DNA of 64,000 nt from Calothrix sp. PCC 7507 (GTDB lineage Bacteria; Cyanobacteriota; Cyanobacteriia; Cyanobacteriales; Nostocaceae), in assembly GCF_000316575.1 (NCBI RefSeq), contig NC_019682.1:5082001-5146000 (forward strand), given 5' to 3'. The position numbers were made by a program, and so were the translations under genes. Under the pieces are notes generated by a model. That model made no database searches. It saw nothing but the letters and a program-made list of their open reading frames with translations, and was not told the DNA's origin. How positions within the stretch are numbered: the stretch's first letter is position 1; the number at the start of each line of letters is the position of its first letter. Positions 8,297 to 18,117 of the stretch are shown here, one piece after another.

Positions 8297-9361
8297 CTAT
8301 TTGCATTTATTAATTGCATCGGTGAAAGTTCCATCCCACAAGGGTGCTACGTTCACCCTAGATGTAATGACACCAGTTTTCGCAAAAGTATCAGCGACGT
8401 TTTGCTGAGAGGCGATCGCTGGTTGCGAGATGGGGAATAATTGTGATCGCCTTTGTTTTAAGCCTTCTTTAGCATCATCAAGGACTACTTTTTTCTCGAC
8501 TCCAATGGCTTCTGCATATTTTGTAGACCAATTATCTAAATTCTTGGCGCTTGCTTCTCGCCAATCTTGCGATTTTTTAATCCGACAGAGGAAATCGGCG
8601 ATCGCCGCTTTTTTGTTAGGATCTGCAACAGCAGTAGGCGCTGCATAAATCAAAAAGTTACCGCTGAGGATATTCCTGGCCGATTTTAGTTCCCTCGCTC
8701 CGTCTTTTTTCGCTTGGGCGATCGCATAACCGTAGGTAGCCCAACCATCTAAATCGCCTCTTCTAAAGGCAGAAAGTCCATCAGGGATACTCAAAGCGAC
8801 GGCGTTAATATCTTTTAGTGACAGCCCCACTTCTTCCAACATCTTAATCAAGAAATAATGGGCTGTGGTGGCTTTGACGTATCCGATTTTTTTGCCTTTG
8901 AGATCAGCAACTGTTTTCGCTTTGGAGTTTTTGGGTACGAGTAAGGTTTGAGCGATCGTTGGTCCCCTTGTGGAAGCAATCAGCCTCAAAGCCGCATTGG
9001 ATTGAATGCCAAAAATCGGGGGAATTTCACTCCCAGAAGCCAAGTCAATCGCATTGGCGTTGATTGCTTGCGTCATCAGGTTCCCGCCAGTAAACTCCGT
9101 AAACTCTACTTTGTAGGGGAATTTATCCAGTCCAGCTAACTTGAGTTGCAAATCCCAACCGCCCTTGTATTTAGCCACGCGTAAGGTGACATTTGACAAG
9201 TTTGGTGGTGTCTGTGCAACAACCGCATTTTGAGCATTGCTAGCAGTCACACTCAAAACACCACCCAACGCCAATATTGCCCAAAAACTTCTCAACAAAC
9301 CTTTTTTCGTTTGCGCTGTACGCTCTTGTTGTTGAAGCCGATTCCCACTAAAAATCTTCAT
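8297..9361 (-). CDS. ABC transporter substrate-binding protein, sulfonate/taurine/nitrate type
   Basis: About 354 aa. An N-terminal hydrophobic segment (FWAILALGGVLSVTA) with a following AQ site suggests Sec export. The mature part has the SsuA/TauA layout: LRVAKYKGGWDLQLKLAG, a LASGSEIPP ligand-region motif, VADLKGKKIGYVKATTAHYF and FRRGDLDGWATYG. It would bind a small anionic solute in the periplasm. No permease or ATPase gene is adjacent. It ends one base after the xisI relic and is followed in its upstream direction by chrA on the same strand. I chose the Met at 9361 because the preceding six residues are unlikely in a signal peptide; 9379 is the alternative. Confidence 0.8.
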   Translation of the reverse strand: MKIFSGNRLQQQERTAQTKKGLLRSFWAILALGGVLSVTASNAQNAVVAQTPPNLSNVTLRVAKYKGGWDLQLKLAGLDKFPYKVEFTEFTGGNLMTQAINANAIDLASGSEIPPIFGIQSNAALRLIASTRGPTIAQTLLVPKNSKAKTVADLKGKKIGYVKATTAHYFLIKMLEEVGLSLKDINAVALSIPDGLSAFRRGDLDGWATYGYAIAQAKKDGARELKSARNILSGNFLIYAAPTAVADPNKKAAIADFLCRIKKSQDWREASAKNLDNWSTKYAEAIGVEKKVVLDDAKEGLKQRRSQLFPISQPAIASQQNVADTFAKTGVITSRVNVAPLWDGTFTDAINKCK

Positions 9362-9430
9362 AGATATATAATTTGTCATTGGTCATTGGTCATTTGTCAT
9401 TCCCCATTCCCCAGTCCCCAGTCCCTCATC

Positions 9431-10648
9431 TCAACGCACATAACCCAAAACTGCAGCGCCCGAACCAATAACAGCACCACCTAAAACCAGCCATGCAGCA
9501 TTGATGCGGAAGCGAATGGCCAAAACTGCAGAACTAATAGCGATCGCCACAGCCAGAAAATCTACAAATGGGGCTTTTGCTAAAGTTAAAGTAGCTACCA
9601 CTAGTTGGATGGTGACAACAACCATCAAGGCTACAGCACTTACATTCACAGCATCGAGAAACGCACCTGTCCACTTCGAGGCGCGTAACCGAGGAACGAG
9701 GGGATTCAGCGCTGCAGTGAACACAAAAGATGGTAAGAAAATTCCCAAGGTAGAGACGATTGCACCGGGAACCCCAGCAATGATGTAGCCAATAAAGGTA
9801 GCAGTAGAAAGGACTGGCCCTGGGGTAAACTGACCGATAGCGATCGCATCCAATAATTGCTGTTGCGTCAACCAACCATACTCACCCACCAATTCCCCTT
9901 GCAGAAACGCGATCAATACAAAACCACCACCAAACAAAACACTACCAATTTTGAGGAAAAACCAGCCCAACTGCCATAAAGGAACATTGGCTGGGGTGGA
10001 AGCAGTAGCCACTGCGGCGCTAGCTACTGTTGCTTTCAAAGTTGCACCTGTGGTTAAACTCGCAATTAAAAAGTTAGCCTGTTCTGCTGGTGGGGTTTTT
10101 TTATTGCCACTCTGCAACCAAATCATCCCCAATATTCCCCCAATTAACAGGGCAAATACTTCATTCAGTTTCAACACCAATAATATAACGACAACAGCTA
10201 AAGCAATCACTAACAACTTACGAGTTTTTACTGCCTTTTTTGCCAAGCCCCAAAGAGCATTGATCACTACAGCTAGAACAACAGGCTTAATGCCATAGAG
10301 TATGGGTGCGACTTGCGGCAAAGTGCCATAAGTGACATAAATCCCAGCAAAACCACCTGTAATTAGCACTGCAGGTAAAATAAAACTGACACCTGCAACA
10401 ATCAGCCCTAACCATCCTGCATAGATATAACCCACATGGATAGCCATCTCTGTAGAATTCGGCCCAGGAATCAGGTTAGTTGCACCAATAAGATCCAAAA
10501 AATGCTCTCGTGTCAACCACTGGCGGCGTTTGACTACCTCATCTTCAATCATGGCAATGTGAGCAACCGGGCCCCCAAAACCGATAACGCCCAATTTGAA
10601 AAAGAGTTGGGCAAGTTCACCCAAACGACCTAATGTGGAGTTACTCAT
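9431..10648 (-). CDS. chrA: Chromate transporter, ChrA family, 405 aa
   Basis: Long bidomain CHR protein with about ten to twelve membrane segments. The N-terminal half carries FGGPVAHIAM and LIPGPNSTEMAIHVG; the C-terminal half repeats the pattern as FGGGFVLIAF and FTPGPVLSTATFIGY, as expected for the duplicated ChrA fold. ChrA exports chromate. Chromate and sulfate are analogues, and chrA genes in cyanobacteria are often near sulfur-assimilation genes, which fits the organosulfur genes downstream. It lies 70 bp from the neighbouring substrate-binding protein gene on the same strand, so cotranscription is plausible. Confidence 0.92.
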   Translation of the reverse strand: MSNSTLGRLGELAQLFFKLGVIGFGGPVAHIAMIEDEVVKRRQWLTREHFLDLIGATNLIPGPNSTEMAIHVGYIYAGWLGLIVAGVSFILPAVLITGGFAGIYVTYGTLPQVAPILYGIKPVVLAVVINALWGLAKKAVKTRKLLVIALAVVVILLVLKLNEVFALLIGGILGMIWLQSGNKKTPPAEQANFLIASLTTGATLKATVASAAVATASTPANVPLWQLGWFFLKIGSVLFGGGFVLIAFLQGELVGEYGWLTQQQLLDAIAIGQFTPGPVLSTATFIGYIIAGVPGAIVSTLGIFLPSFVFTAALNPLVPRLRASKWTGAFLDAVNVSAVALMVVVTIQLVVATLTLAKAPFVDFLAVAIAISSAVLAIRFRINAAWLVLGGAVIGSGAAVLGYVR

Positions 10649-10784
10649 TGGATCTACACAATTTTATTTTCAGCAAGACTTACACCAATTATTTTGAGAC
10701 TATTTTTGATAGGTTAAGCCTTGCTTATTTTTGGAGTTACCTCAACTCCAAACCCACAGAACTTTTCGCTTTATGGATAGGGTA

Positions 10785-10850
10785 ATTTCAGAATTCAGAC
10801 TTCAGAATTCAGACTTCATACTTCATACTTCATACTTCATACTTCAATAT
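10785..10850. repeat. STRR heptamer block (CTTCAGA/CTTCATA)
   Basis: Tandem 7-bp units (GACTTCA, TACTTCA) run into the 3' end of the DUF442 gene; the stop codon at 10837-10839 is part of the repeat. Confidence 0.7.
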
Positions 10851-11271
10851 ACCTCTCTAGGAGGAATTGCTTGAGGTGCGGTTGCTCTAAATTAATACCA
10901 AGCTCTGTAGCTTTTTGCGTAATTTGTTCATAAGTCAAACCTTGATCAATAGCAGTGGCAATCAAAGCGATACCACCTGCTCTAGCTCCAGCAGCGCAAT
11001 GTATTAAAACTGGCTTGGGCAAATTCTCAATTTCTTCAATTGCTGCTGCTGTTAGCTCCTGATTTGCTTCTGAAGGACGTAGAGGGACATTTGCATATTC
11101 CAATCCGGCCGCTTCTGTTTGTTGCTGTTCGTCACTCAAAAAGCCTACTTCATCAGGAGAGCGCAGATTTAGCACTGACTTAAAACCTGCTTGGGCTGCT
11201 TTTTGTAACTGCTCAGGAGTTACTTGTCCAGCAACACTCAGATTGTCACTAACTTTTTTAGAGTTTGCCAT
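10837..11271 (-). CDS. DUF442 / beta-lactamase-hydrolase-like phosphatase domain protein, 144 aa
   Basis: The P-loop LIHCAAGARAG matches the HCxxGxR phosphatase-type loop of the dual-specificity-like BLH (DUF442) family. The N-terminus VAGQVTPEQLQKAAQAGFKS and VLNLRSPDE are also typical. Members occur alone, as here, or fused to a metallo-beta-lactamase/persulfide dioxygenase domain in sulfide metabolism. A sulfur link would suit the neighbourhood but is inference. Soluble, cytosolic, normal length. Confidence 0.85.
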   Translation of the reverse strand: MANSKKVSDNLSVAGQVTPEQLQKAAQAGFKSVLNLRSPDEVGFLSDEQQQTEAAGLEYANVPLRPSEANQELTAAAIEEIENLPKPVLIHCAAGARAGGIALIATAIDQGLTYEQITQKATELGINLEQPHLKQFLLERYIEV

Positions 11272-11428
11272 AAAATATCACTATCTCGATAGACTTATCG
11301 TAGTTTAGTTTTGTACTCAATTAAAAGCCCTCTTTTACACTAAATGGGGGATTATAGAGATTTTCAGATCAGTGAGGTACAGGTTTAAATCACAAAACTT
11401 GTAGGGGCGGGGTTTTCCCGCCCTCCTT

Positions 11429-12103
11429 TTATCTGACAGCCGCAACAGCCGGAGCAGCGAATTTAGCGTAGCGCTCGATGTAGAATTCTTTAGAGTGTGC
11501 GATCGCTTTCACTGAATCACGCTCCTTGAGAGCATGTTTCCATTGCTTGATCCGGGTAAATTCAGCCGGTATCGCAAAACCGCGATACTCTCTCAGTGCA
11601 GCCCAGCGTTCAAACCAGGGGAAAAAGGTAAAATCAACTAGACTGATAGACTCACCAAACCAGTAGGGGCCATCCTGAGAAAGCTTACCGAAAGCTTCGT
11701 TTTCGATGAATTCCAGATGTTTATATAGTTCCTGTTTAGCTTCCTCTTGCTTTTGGGGTTCTGGATTCCGCAAAAGATTAGAGAAAGCGGGAACGAATCT
11801 AGTATTAGCGAAATCAACCCAGATGCGAGCCTGTGCTTTAGCAATAGGATTGCTGGGTAACAGAGGCGGATGAGGAAATACCTCATCTAGATACTCATTA
11901 ATGACTGCTGATTCCCAAACCCGTTCATCACCGTGAGTGATAGCCGGGACTTTACCATAGGGAGAAACTTTTGTAAAACCCTCTGGTTTGTTCTGCAAAT
12001 CAATCTCAACTAAATCGAAGTCAATGCCCTTCTCTTGGAGTACCAAACGAGTACGGTGAGCATAAGGACAAACGACTGCACTATAGATGGTGATTTCAGC
12101 CAT
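11429..12103 (-). CDS. Glutathione S-transferase family protein, 224 aa
   Basis: Thioredoxin-fold N-terminal domain with the active-site motif CPYAHR at residues 12-17, the cis-Pro region GKVPAI, and the ESAVINEYLDE glutathione-contact motif. The all-helical C-terminal domain follows (LVDFTFFPWFERW). The CPxxxR form is that of Cys-type (omega/lambda-like) GSTs, which act as thiol transferases or reductive deglutathionylases. Same strand as its neighbours but separated by about 150 bp on one side and 270 bp on the other. Confidence 0.9.
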   Translation of the reverse strand: MAEITIYSAVVCPYAHRTRLVLQEKGIDFDLVEIDLQNKPEGFTKVSPYGKVPAITHGDERVWESAVINEYLDEVFPHPPLLPSNPIAKAQARIWVDFANTRFVPAFSNLLRNPEPQKQEEAKQELYKHLEFIENEAFGKLSQDGPYWFGESISLVDFTFFPWFERWAALREYRGFAIPAEFTRIKQWKHALKERDSVKAIAHSKEFYIERYAKFAAPAVAAVR

Positions 12104-12268
12104 GTTTAAGTTCCTTTGTGAATAGGACTTTTTGAACAGTATTGGGATGATAGATATTCAATCCAAAATCCCAAATCTTAAATTGTTAGTGTCACGAAGC
12201 GACACAGACACTAACCAAACTTTCAAATCACTTATCGCGATTCATCGCTTCTGTTAACAGCAGTAGCA

Positions 12269-12323
12269 GTAGGGTGGGCATTGCCCACCAGATCCAGGTT
12301 TTGGTGGGCATTGCCCACCCTAC
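12269..12323. repeat. Nested inverted repeat with GGTGGGCATTGCCCACC palindromes
   Basis: The arm GTAGGGTGGGCATTGCCCAC at 12269 is mirrored by GTGGGCATTGCCCACCCTAC ending at 12323, 13 bp apart, and each arm is itself palindromic. It lies between the GST gene and the substrate-binding protein gene and could fold as a strong hairpin in the RNA. The same core occurs at about 5400-5660, 5737 and 48580-48625. Confidence 0.7.
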
Positions 12324-12372
12324 TTTTAAATCAGTTATCAGTTAACAGTTATCAGGCGTACTATTCCTGCAA

Positions 12373-13464
12373 TTAAGTATTAGGACAGAGTGCATCTTTT
12401 ACCACCACTCTTTTCTGAACTACGCCCTGTTGTTGTAACCAATCAGCTGCATCTTGAAGTTCATTAACCAATTTCGGATTTAAAGGAAGCACTCCATCAA
12501 CTGGTCGGCGTTCAAAAGTTTTCTTCACAACTTCTGGTGGCAAACCTGATACTTTTTGATATAGGGCTTGATTTTCTTGGGGATGTTTATTCAGCCATTC
12601 AGCTTCCTTGGAAAGGATAGCAATTACATCTTTAATGGCTGCAGATTTTTCAGCAAATGCTTCTCGATGCACCATGTAAAGTGAGTAATGGGGAACAGTA
12701 GCAGGCAAAGGAATTTGTCTAGCTTTATACTTGAGTTCAGCAGTCGCCACCCAAGGGTCCCAAACAGCCCAAGCATCTACATGACGGGAGGCCCAAGCGG
12801 GTAGAGCTTCATCGGGCTTCATGTAAACTCGTTTTACCTGCTCCTTAGCAATTTTTTTCTTTTCTAAAAGCTTTAAGAGTAGATGTTCACTAATCCCGCC
12901 TCGATTCACAATCACTTTTTTACCGGCGAGATCATCAAATGTCCGGATAGGGGAATCTGCATGAACCACAATTCCTTCTGAGTTACGATTAGCTGGTCGG
13001 TGAGCAATGATGCAAGCATTTATCCCACCAGACAAAGCAGATAAACCAGCGATATCGCCACCCGCCCCTAAATCAGAACTTTTAGCGTTGATTGTTTCTA
13101 ATACAGGTGCAAAAGACGGGAAGGTTCCTACCCACTCAATCTTGATATTCTTGGGACCTAGTTCGCGTTCTAATGTACCGCGTTCTTTGACTATGGCAGA
13201 GAGACTGCCCTTAATGTAGCCAATGCGAACTACTGTTTGTTTCTGCGACTCAGGATTTTTTGCTACTACAGTATTTTGGCTCTGATTGCTGACGTTTTTA
13301 ACAGTGGAATTAACAGGGTTGCTAGAAGTACAACCAGAAATTATCAAACTCAAACAAGATTGAGCAATCAATAGCCACAAAAATGTTTTAGATGAACGAT
13401 GCTGGTCAACTCGGAGCAAACTTTTCCAGGTGGAAATTAAATGATAACTTTGTAATGTACCCAC
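12373..13464 (-). CDS. Lipoprotein substrate-binding protein, aliphatic sulfonate type (SsuA-like), 363 aa
   Basis: A hydrophobic segment ends in the lipobox ISGC with Cys45, so the mature protein is a lipoprotein. Mature features are VVRIGYIKGSLSAIVKERG, DLGAGGDIAGLSALSGG and DDLAGKKVIVNRGGISEHLL, with DAWAVWDPWVATAE near the middle, all typical of SsuA/TauA proteins. The N-terminus is long; a later start is possible. It is closely similar in layout to the protein at 15388 and lacks its own permease genes. Confidence 0.85.
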   Translation of the reverse strand: MGTLQSYHLISTWKSLLRVDQHRSSKTFLWLLIAQSCLSLIISGCTSSNPVNSTVKNVSNQSQNTVVAKNPESQKQTVVRIGYIKGSLSAIVKERGTLERELGPKNIKIEWVGTFPSFAPVLETINAKSSDLGAGGDIAGLSALSGGINACIIAHRPANRNSEGIVVHADSPIRTFDDLAGKKVIVNRGGISEHLLLKLLEKKKIAKEQVKRVYMKPDEALPAWASRHVDAWAVWDPWVATAELKYKARQIPLPATVPHYSLYMVHREAFAEKSAAIKDVIAILSKEAEWLNKHPQENQALYQKVSGLPPEVVKKTFERRPVDGVLPLNPKLVNELQDAADWLQQQGVVQKRVVVKDALCPNT

Positions 13465-13521
13465 TAATATTTACTCCTTACGCCTTGATAACTAACTGTT
13501 AACTGTTAACTGTTCACTGAT

Positions 13522-14559
13522 TTAGGGTGCGGGATTGGGATAACGATCGCTAACTGCATCTATCTCTGCGAGGATTTCTTTGCTGAGGACGATGTTCACA
13601 CTTTCTATGTTTTCTTTGAGTTGTTCTAGTGTGGTAGCCCCGATGATGGTGCTGGTGACAAACCAACGACTCCGCACAAAGGCGATCGCCAGTTGGGCTG
13701 GACTTATTTGATGGCGTTGGGCTATTTCTATATAAGCTGCTACGGCTTCTTTGACGTTTGGTTTGCGGTAGCGCTGACCAAATCCTTCAAATAAGGTGAT
13801 TCTGGCTTTCTCTGGTTTACCATTAAGATATTTGCCTGTTAATAAGCCAAAGCCTAAAGGACTATAGGCTAGTAAACCAATATTTTCGTAATAAACTGCT
13901 TCTGCTAATGCTGAATCAAATACTCGATTGAGCAAGTTGTAAGCATTTTGAATGGAAACAACTTTGGGTAATCCTAACTGTTTAGCAGCGTTACTAAATT
14001 GGGCTACTCCCCACGGGGTTTCATTACTCAAGCCGATGTAGCGAATTTTGCCGGCTTTAATGACATCGGCAAAAACTGCTAATTGTTCAACGATGGGAAT
14101 GGTTTCTCCTAGTTGTTCTGGGTCGAATACTGTTTGTCCAAACCGGGGTACATAACGGTCTGGCCAATGGATTTGGTAAAGGTCTATATAGTCTGTTTGT
14201 AATCGCTGGAGACTATCATCTACAGCTTGTTTGATATTGTCTCTGTCAATGGCTTTAGCTCCGCCGCGTACCCATTTAAAGCCTCTACCTGGTCCAGCAA
14301 TTTTAGTAGCAACGATGATGCGATCGCGCTGCTGATTTTTTAACCATTCTCCTATGTACTTCTCAGTTAATCCGTAAGTTTCGCCACTGGTCGGTACTGG
14401 GTACATCTCAGCCGCATCGATGAAGTTAATTCCTTGAGCAATGGCATAGTCTAGCTGTTGATGGGCTTCTTCAATTGTGTTTTGTTGCCCATAAGTCATT
14501 GTCCCAAGGCAAATATCAGAAACTTTGAGGTCACTTTCTCCCAGTTGTTTATACGACAT
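13522..14559 (-). CDS. tas: Aldo/keto reductase, Tas type, 345 aa
   Basis: NADPH-dependent aldo/keto reductase. The opening LGESDLKVSDICLGTMTYGQ and DAAEMYPVP, with Asp and Tyr of the catalytic tetrad, closely match E. coli Tas. LYQIHWPDRY (His), ATKIAGPGRGF (Lys) and the C-terminal STIIGATTLEQLKENIES nucleotide-binding region are in the right order and the length is standard. It ends 58 bp before the SsuA-like gene on the same strand, so the two may be cotranscribed. The physiological substrate is unknown; a role in reducing a sulfonate-derived aldehyde is speculation. Confidence 0.9.
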   Translation of the reverse strand: MSYKQLGESDLKVSDICLGTMTYGQQNTIEEAHQQLDYAIAQGINFIDAAEMYPVPTSGETYGLTEKYIGEWLKNQQRDRIIVATKIAGPGRGFKWVRGGAKAIDRDNIKQAVDDSLQRLQTDYIDLYQIHWPDRYVPRFGQTVFDPEQLGETIPIVEQLAVFADVIKAGKIRYIGLSNETPWGVAQFSNAAKQLGLPKVVSIQNAYNLLNRVFDSALAEAVYYENIGLLAYSPLGFGLLTGKYLNGKPEKARITLFEGFGQRYRKPNVKEAVAAYIEIAQRHQISPAQLAIAFVRSRWFVTSTIIGATTLEQLKENIESVNIVLSKEILAEIDAVSDRYPNPAP

Positions 14560-15387
14560 ATTCTGATGTTGTTGTTAGTTTGTCATTAAAGAGGGAACAG
14601 GGAACAAGAAAAACTGTTCCCTTGCTCGATGAATTTGGTAAAAATTCACAACAAAATTTTCAGTACAGCCTCTGAACCTCAATACTACATTAAATCGATA
14701 GATTAACCGGAGTTATTTCTTATAGTCGCTCATTATTGCATAGATGAGTCATATAAGTAAGTTATTTAAAGCAATGTAAAATTTGAAAATGTAGTATAAA
14801 ATACTTGACTTATTCTCAATTTTTGTTATTCCGGCTTACCTGTAAACCACGGTTCTCCGTCGGCTCCAATACGCCCTTGATTGGGTTATCAGAATTCAGA
14901 AGGGTTCAATAGGGAGCATCCCATATTGGAATATTTAGTGCGAGCGTCTCGCTCGCGTCATGGATAAAAGCGAGCAAGATGTTTGTCCTTCCCTGCGGGA
15001 GGCTGCGCCAACGGACACGCTACGCGATCGCACTACAAAATAAATCTGCCAAATTGGGATGCACCCGATTCAATATTCTGGCTCCTGACTTCTTTGCGGA
15101 AAGTGTATTTCATTCATCTAAGAATTGCTATAGCTTATCTGCTCTACCCCTTGCATTTTAAATTTGTCTGTGATAATTTTTGCTTGTACCCTAAATCTAC
15201 TGTTCTCCGAGCGACTTACTGTAGTTTTAAGGCAACTGATATCACAGCTAAATGGGCGGTTAATCCGAGAGTACTAGAGTTTATCTCTAGGCTCTCATCT
15301 TTCTTATGAATTTCCTTATGGATTAAGGAGTACTAAAATTTTTTGATACAGCTTAAAAGTTTGTTATTTCTATTGCCACTACGTTCA
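14560..15387. other. Large intergenic region between divergent transcription units
   Basis: About 830 bp without a credible gene. It holds the promoters of the divergent tas and SsuA-like genes, an AT-rich stretch at 14700-14830, and a dispersed repeat patch at 14938-15035 (GCGAGCGTCTCGCTCGC, then a GCGGGAGGCTGCGCCAACGG unit and a CGCGATCGCAC). The overlapping short frames at 14979-15309 are made partly of that repeat and have no family resemblance. Confidence 0.6.
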
Positions 15388-16395
15388 ATGAAAAAACTCA
15401 GTGCTTTACTGCTGGTTGCTTCCTGGCTAAGTGTAACACTTTCTGGATGTGCTGGAACCAAGTCAGTTGACTCAGTGAATTCCGCCGTGAAGAATGTCAG
15501 TAATGAGACTAAAGATAAAAGCAATAGCATTCGCTTGGGATACCAAAAGGGTGGTGCAGTACCAATCGCCAAGCAAAGAGGGGAGTTAGAAAAGAAACTA
15601 GCTGCTCAGAATATCAAAGTTGAATGGGCAGGCCCCTTTGACCGTTGTGCAAGTTTACTCCAAGCAATTAGTGCTAATCAAGCAGACATAGGTGGGTGTG
15701 GAGACATTCCTGGTTTGTCGGCGATCGCTGCTGGGCAAGAAATATGTATTGGTGCGGTGCAGCGTCCTAGACCTGAAGCATTAGGTAGTGCGATCGTCGT
15801 CCGTGGTAACTCTAATATCAAAAAGCCTGCTGACCTTGTAGGTAAAAAAGTTGCTGTCAATCAAGCTGGTGCGGGTGAGTACCTACTATTGAAAGTTTTA
15901 GAAAAAGAGAAGATTTCTAAAGACAAAGTCCAACGTGTCTTTCTAGGGCCTACAGACGCTGGGCCTGCCCTCTATCAAGGAACTGTAGACGCTTGGGCAG
16001 TGTGGGAACCGTATGTTTCACTGGCTGTATTAGAGCATGGTGCTAGGAGAATTACCACAACCCATCCAGCGCCAACTTATAGCGTCATGCTTGTTCGTAA
16101 TGACACAGCGGCTAAGTCTCCTAAGGCAGTGCAAGCAGCTTTTAGCGCTTTGGGTGAAGAGTACGCATGGTTGAACAAAAATGCGGCAAAATCAGCTGAA
16201 TTTCTGGTCAAGGACATTAAAATATCTCCGGCTGTAGCCAAGCAGGTGACAGACAATCAGGGGCCACAGGAACTGGCAACACCTAATGCTGATGATGTAG
16301 CCAAAATTCAGAAGACGGCTGACTGGATGCTAGCGCAGAAAATCTTGCCAAAAAAAGTAGATGTTGCTGCGGTTGTCTGTCCTACGGCTAAGTAG
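15388..16395 (+). CDS. Lipoprotein substrate-binding protein, aliphatic sulfonate type (SsuA-like), 335 aa
   Basis: Start at the ATG 15388 gives a classic lipoprotein signal [13 protein letters not shown] and lipobox LSGC (Cys21); a TTG further upstream is less likely. Mature features are [54 protein letters not shown] and [13 protein letters not shown]. The protein parallels the one at 12373 through its whole length, so the two are probably duplicates. The SsuD-like monooxygenase gene follows after a 245-bp gap filled with heptamer repeats. Confidence 0.88.
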   Translation: MKKLSALLLVASWLSVTLSGCAGTKSVDSVNSAVKNVSNETKDKSNSIRLGYQKGGAVPIAKQRGELEKKLAAQNIKVEWAGPFDRCASLLQAISANQADIGGCGDIPGLSAIAAGQEICIGAVQRPRPEALGSAIVVRGNSNIKKPADLVGKKVAVNQAGAGEYLLLKVLEKEKISKDKVQRVFLGPTDAGPALYQGTVDAWAVWEPYVSLAVLEHGARRITTTHPAPTYSVMLVRNDTAAKSPKAVQAAFSALGEEYAWLNKNAAKSAEFLVKDIKISPAVAKQVTDNQGPQELATPNADDVAKIQKTADWMLAQKILPKKVDVAAVVCPTAK

Positions 16396-16483
16396 GAGGA
16401 AGGGGGATGAGGGAGATAAGGGGGATGAGGGAGATAAGGGGAATGGGGGAGTGTGGGAGGAAAGAGAATTAATGCTTCCCTCT

Positions 16484-16610
16484 CTTCCCAGTCCCCAATC
16501 CCCAGTCCCCAATCCCCAATCCCCAATCCCCAGTCCCCAATCCCCAGTCCCCAATCCCCAATCCCCAGTCCCCAATCCCCAATCCCCAGTCCCCAGTCCC
16601 CAGTCCCTAT
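16484..16610. repeat. STRR block of CCCCAGT/CCCCAAT heptamers
   Basis: About seventeen head-to-tail 7-bp units alternate CCCCAGT and CCCCAAT. The block lies between the substrate-binding protein and monooxygenase genes, and is preceded by GGGGGATGAGGGAGATAA-type repeats at 16400-16460. Frames through it on both strands are repeat artefacts. Confidence 0.95.
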
Positions 16611-16640
16611 ATTGGGTGGTAATTTTTTCAGGAGATATAC

Positions 16641-17744
16641 ATGCCAATTGAATTGATCGGAATGATCGGCACGCGAAAATTGTCTGAGTTGGATGGACCA
16701 ACGGTCTCTATCACAGGTGGTTCCATAGATCCGGCTTATGTTCGCCAGTTTGCCCAGGCGCATGAAAATGCCGGTTTTGATCGGGTGCTGGTGGGTTACG
16801 GCTCAACAGGCCCAGATGGCTTAACAGTTGCATCATTCGCAGCAGCGGCTACAGACCGCTTGAAGTTTTTAATTGCTCATCGTCCCGGTTTCGTGAATCC
16901 CACACTTTTCGCTCGCAAAGCTGCAACTCTCGACCATTTCACCAGTGGAAGAATTGCTGTACACATCATTACCGGCGGTAGTGATGCTGAACAACAACGG
17001 GATGGTGATTGGCTTGATCATGACACTCGCTATCGGCGTACAGATGAATACCTGGAAATTGTCAAGCGGGTGTGGACGAGTGATACTCCCTTTGATTATG
17101 AGGGCGAATTCTATCGTGTGAAAGATGCGTTCTCGGATGTGAAGCCTGTACAACAGCCTCACATACCGCTTTACTTTGGGGGTGCTTCTGGTGCAGCAGT
17201 ACCCGTAGGAGCCAAGCACAGCGATGTCTACGCTATGTGGGGAGAACCAATTGCCGCAGTGAAAGAACGGATAGCGGAAGTGAAAGCAGCAGCACCGCCA
17301 GGACGATCGCCCAAATTTAGTGTGTCGCTACGGCCAATTTTGGGCGATACAGAAGCAAAAGCTTGGGAGCGGGCAAGGTCAATTTTATCGCGGATTAAAG
17401 AGATCCGGTCTGGCACAACGGGAAATCAGCCTGTATCAGCACGTCCCCAAGCAGTAGGCTCTCATCGGTTACTACAGTTTGCTCAAGAAAGCGAAATCCA
17501 CGATAAGCGCTTGTGGACACCGATCGCTGCCGCTACAGGTGCTTATGGTAATACTACTGCCCTGGTGGGTACACCTGAGCAGGTAGCTGAGTCTCTCGTA
17601 GATTACTACGATGCTGGGGTGACTACTATCCTGATTCGGGGATTTGATCCGTTAGCAGATGCGATCGCCTATGGTCGTGATGTAATTCCCTTAGTGAGAG
17701 ATGAAGTGCAACGACGGGAACAACAAGCGCCTGTGTTCGCCTAA
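16641..17744 (+). CDS. ssuD: FMNH2-dependent alkanesulfonate monooxygenase-like protein (SsuD family), 367 aa
   Basis: Bacterial luciferase-fold enzyme. [20 protein letters not shown], then [17 protein letters not shown], then [20 protein letters not shown] and [12 protein letters not shown] follow the SsuD pattern in order, including the region that binds FMN phosphate. SsuD-type enzymes cleave C-S bonds of sulfonates with O2 and reduced FMN, releasing sulfite. A strong AGGAGA precedes the ATG. The nitroreductase at 21022 could supply reduced flavin. The exact substrate (alkanesulfonate, sulfone or another organosulfur compound) cannot be read from the sequence. Confidence 0.85.
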   Translation: MPIELIGMIGTRKLSELDGPTVSITGGSIDPAYVRQFAQAHENAGFDRVLVGYGSTGPDGLTVASFAAAATDRLKFLIAHRPGFVNPTLFARKAATLDHFTSGRIAVHIITGGSDAEQQRDGDWLDHDTRYRRTDEYLEIVKRVWTSDTPFDYEGEFYRVKDAFSDVKPVQQPHIPLYFGGASGAAVPVGAKHSDVYAMWGEPIAAVKERIAEVKAAAPPGRSPKFSVSLRPILGDTEAKAWERARSILSRIKEIRSGTTGNQPVSARPQAVGSHRLLQFAQESEIHDKRLWTPIAAATGAYGNTTALVGTPEQVAESLVDYYDAGVTTILIRGFDPLADAIAYGRDVIPLVRDEVQRREQQAPVFA

Positions 17745-17850
17745 AATTGCGGCAGTTCTCAGCCCTCAGGAATGCGGTGCTTTACCAAGTTTCACCAGAA
17801 AGTAATTAAAAGCTGTGCCTAGTTAGGCTAACTCGTAAGGATTGTAACGA

Positions 17851-18117
17851 ATGACTAAAGTATTTCTGATCGATGCCAATAAACAACCGTTATACCCAGT
17901 ACGCATTAGCCATGCCAGGAAGTTGTTGTCACAAGGTAAAGCTGCTGTGTTCCAGCGCTATCCATTTACAATTATCCTTACAGAATCTCTTTCTCAACCA
18001 AAACTAGAACAACTAGGTTTTAAGATTAACCCAGGTGTCAAAATAACTAGTAATGTTGTTACTAAAGATAAAAAAATTAGTATTAATGTCGGTCGCTTGC
18101 CAAAGCGAGGAAGATAA
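17851..18117 (+). pseudogene. IscB/RRXRR-type N-terminal fragment, 88 aa
   Basis: MTKVFLIDANKQPLYPVR, then the ARKLLSQGKAAVFQRYPFTI block, is the PLMP/RRXRR N-terminal domain of IscB-like RNA-guided nucleases. The first RuvC motif follows in degraded form, as INPG where the family has IDPG, so the catalytic Asp is Asn. The bridge helix, remaining RuvC motifs and HNH domain are absent; after residue 76 the sequence departs from the family and stops directly before the next start codon. I see it as a decayed relic, although the frame is intact and translation is possible. Confidence 0.7.

Noticed and set aside
14979-15309. Two overlapping rightward frames upstream of the SsuA-like gene
   Set aside because: They start in a dispersed repeat, overlap each other in different frames and show no family pattern.
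16308-16763. Frames encoding GDWGLGI or QSPVPNP repeats
   Set aside because: Translations of the CCCCAGT/CCCCAAT heptamer block on either strand.
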